DNA from: Arsukibacterium tuosuense
Lineage (GTDB): Bacteria; Pseudomonadota; Gammaproteobacteria; Steroidobacterales; GCA-2729495
DNA length: 61,672 nt
Direction: 5' to 3'
NCBI GenBank assembly: GCA_945872065.1
Contig: CAMBYH010000010.1
Span: forward strand, 1-61,672
Shown in pieces: positions 61,363 to 61,672 of this stretch; the stretch's first letter is position 1; every line of letters starts with the position of its first letter. The translations under genes and the position numbers were made by a program. Under the pieces are notes generated by a model, which was given only the letters and a program-made list of their open reading frames with translations, had not been told where the DNA came from and ran no database searches.

Positions 61363-61672
61363 ATGGAGCGACATCTCTTTGAGCCCGAGCACCAGATGTT
61401 CCGGGACTCGGTGCGGCGTTTCTTCCAGAAGGAAGTAGAGCCCCACCGGGATCGCTGGCACGCCGCAGGCCAGGTGGACCGGGAAATTTTCGCAAGGGTG
61501 GCGAGCAGGGCCTGCTGCTGATGCAGGCGGACGAGCAGTACGGCGGCGCCGGCATTCGGGACTTCCGCTACGAGCAGATTCTCATCGAGGAGAACCTGCG
61601 CTACGGTGACAGCGGGCTGTATTTCACTCTGCATTCCCGTCTTGTGGCGCCCTCCATGTTCGCGGGCCGTTC
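61363..61672 (+). pseudogene. Acyl-CoA dehydrogenase, frameshifted in this sequence and cut by the window end
   Basis: ATG 3 nt after the FadB/J-like stop starts MERHLFEPEHQMFRDSVRRF and continues with family-like FQKEVEPHRDRWHAAGQVD, then meets TGA at 61519-61521 after 52 codons. Beyond the break, a typical acyl-CoA dehydrogenase sequence (GEQGLLLMQADEQYGGAGIR, YGDSGLYFTLHSRLVAPSMF) goes on in another frame to the end of the window. Adding one T to the TTTT run at 61487-61490 restores REIFRKGGEQGLLL. So either a real one-base deletion or a sequencing error in a homopolymer. Confidence 0.8.

Overview
The window is GC-rich, gene-dense bacterial chromosome of gammaproteobacterial type. Supporting this are a PBP1B-type penicillin-binding protein, ErpA beside a monothiol glutaredoxin, PurU, NhaA, a LemA/TPM gene pair, a YcbB-like L,D-transpeptidase, and many copies of a short dispersed repeat (gtaggagcg...cgcga) of the kind common in Pseudomonas, Xanthomonadales and Nevskiales relatives. 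The catabolic content suggests a steroid, hydrocarbon or aromatic degrader: a type II DMSO-reductase-family dehydrogenase, two Rieske oxygenases, many exported oxidoreductases, a TonB receptor and a beta-oxidation operon. The genus cannot be fixed by eye. I saw no rRNA, tRNA, CRISPR array, transposase or phage gene.

Layout. 1-2.6 kb: 3' part of a molybdopterin dehydrogenase alpha subunit and its four-cluster Fe-S beta subunit (ethylbenzene / steroid C25 dehydrogenase type). 2.6-5.6 kb: small membrane proteins, a probably broken gene and a DUF1254 lipoprotein. 5.6-10.5 kb (mostly minus): TPR lipoprotein, PBP1B, VOC protein, DMT exporter and a VapBC pair. 10.7-14.5 kb: LemA, two TPM-domain proteins, an unlisted 37-residue membrane peptide and an exported phospholipase D-like protein. 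14.5-19.1 kb (minus): DUF1015, Tat-exported amine-oxidase-like flavoprotein, two small envelope proteins and a DUF882 peptidase. 19.2-25.4 kb: L,D-transpeptidase, DUF4397 lipoprotein, erpA with a Grx-rhodanese fusion, a phosphotransferase and a coiled-coil membrane protein. 25.4-33.2 kb: MFS carrier, a flavoprotein with two C-terminal haem c motifs divergent from a membrane-anchored molybdenum hydroxylase, and a TonB-dependent receptor.

33.2-47.1 kb is the most unusual stretch. It has two paralogous proteins of unknown family, two closely related Rieske oxygenases and two exported short-chain dehydrogenases. Between them lie a cysteine hydrolase, a PuuE-like deacetylase, an 88-residue protein, a bicupin, a Tat-exported amidohydrolase, NhaA, an MFS carrier and an SMP-30-like propeller. 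The hydrolase, deacetylase and bicupin families are the same ones used in ureide catabolism, so an oxygenase-initiated ring-opening pathway is a reasonable but untested hypothesis.

47.2-57.8 kb carries DAHP synthase, an ATP-grasp protein, an enoyl reductase-like MDR, an operon of three tiny membrane proteins, an SDR, DUF3429, a JmjC-like cupin, an alpha/beta hydrolase, a DUF1838 protein, PurU and a PuuA-like ligase. 57.9 kb to the end is a thiolase, FadB/J-like and acyl-CoA dehydrogenase operon whose last gene has a frameshift in this sequence.

Two dispersed elements run through the window. The short repeat supplies the stop codon of at least nine genes. A 78-bp palindrome occurs twice with compensatory base changes in its stem.
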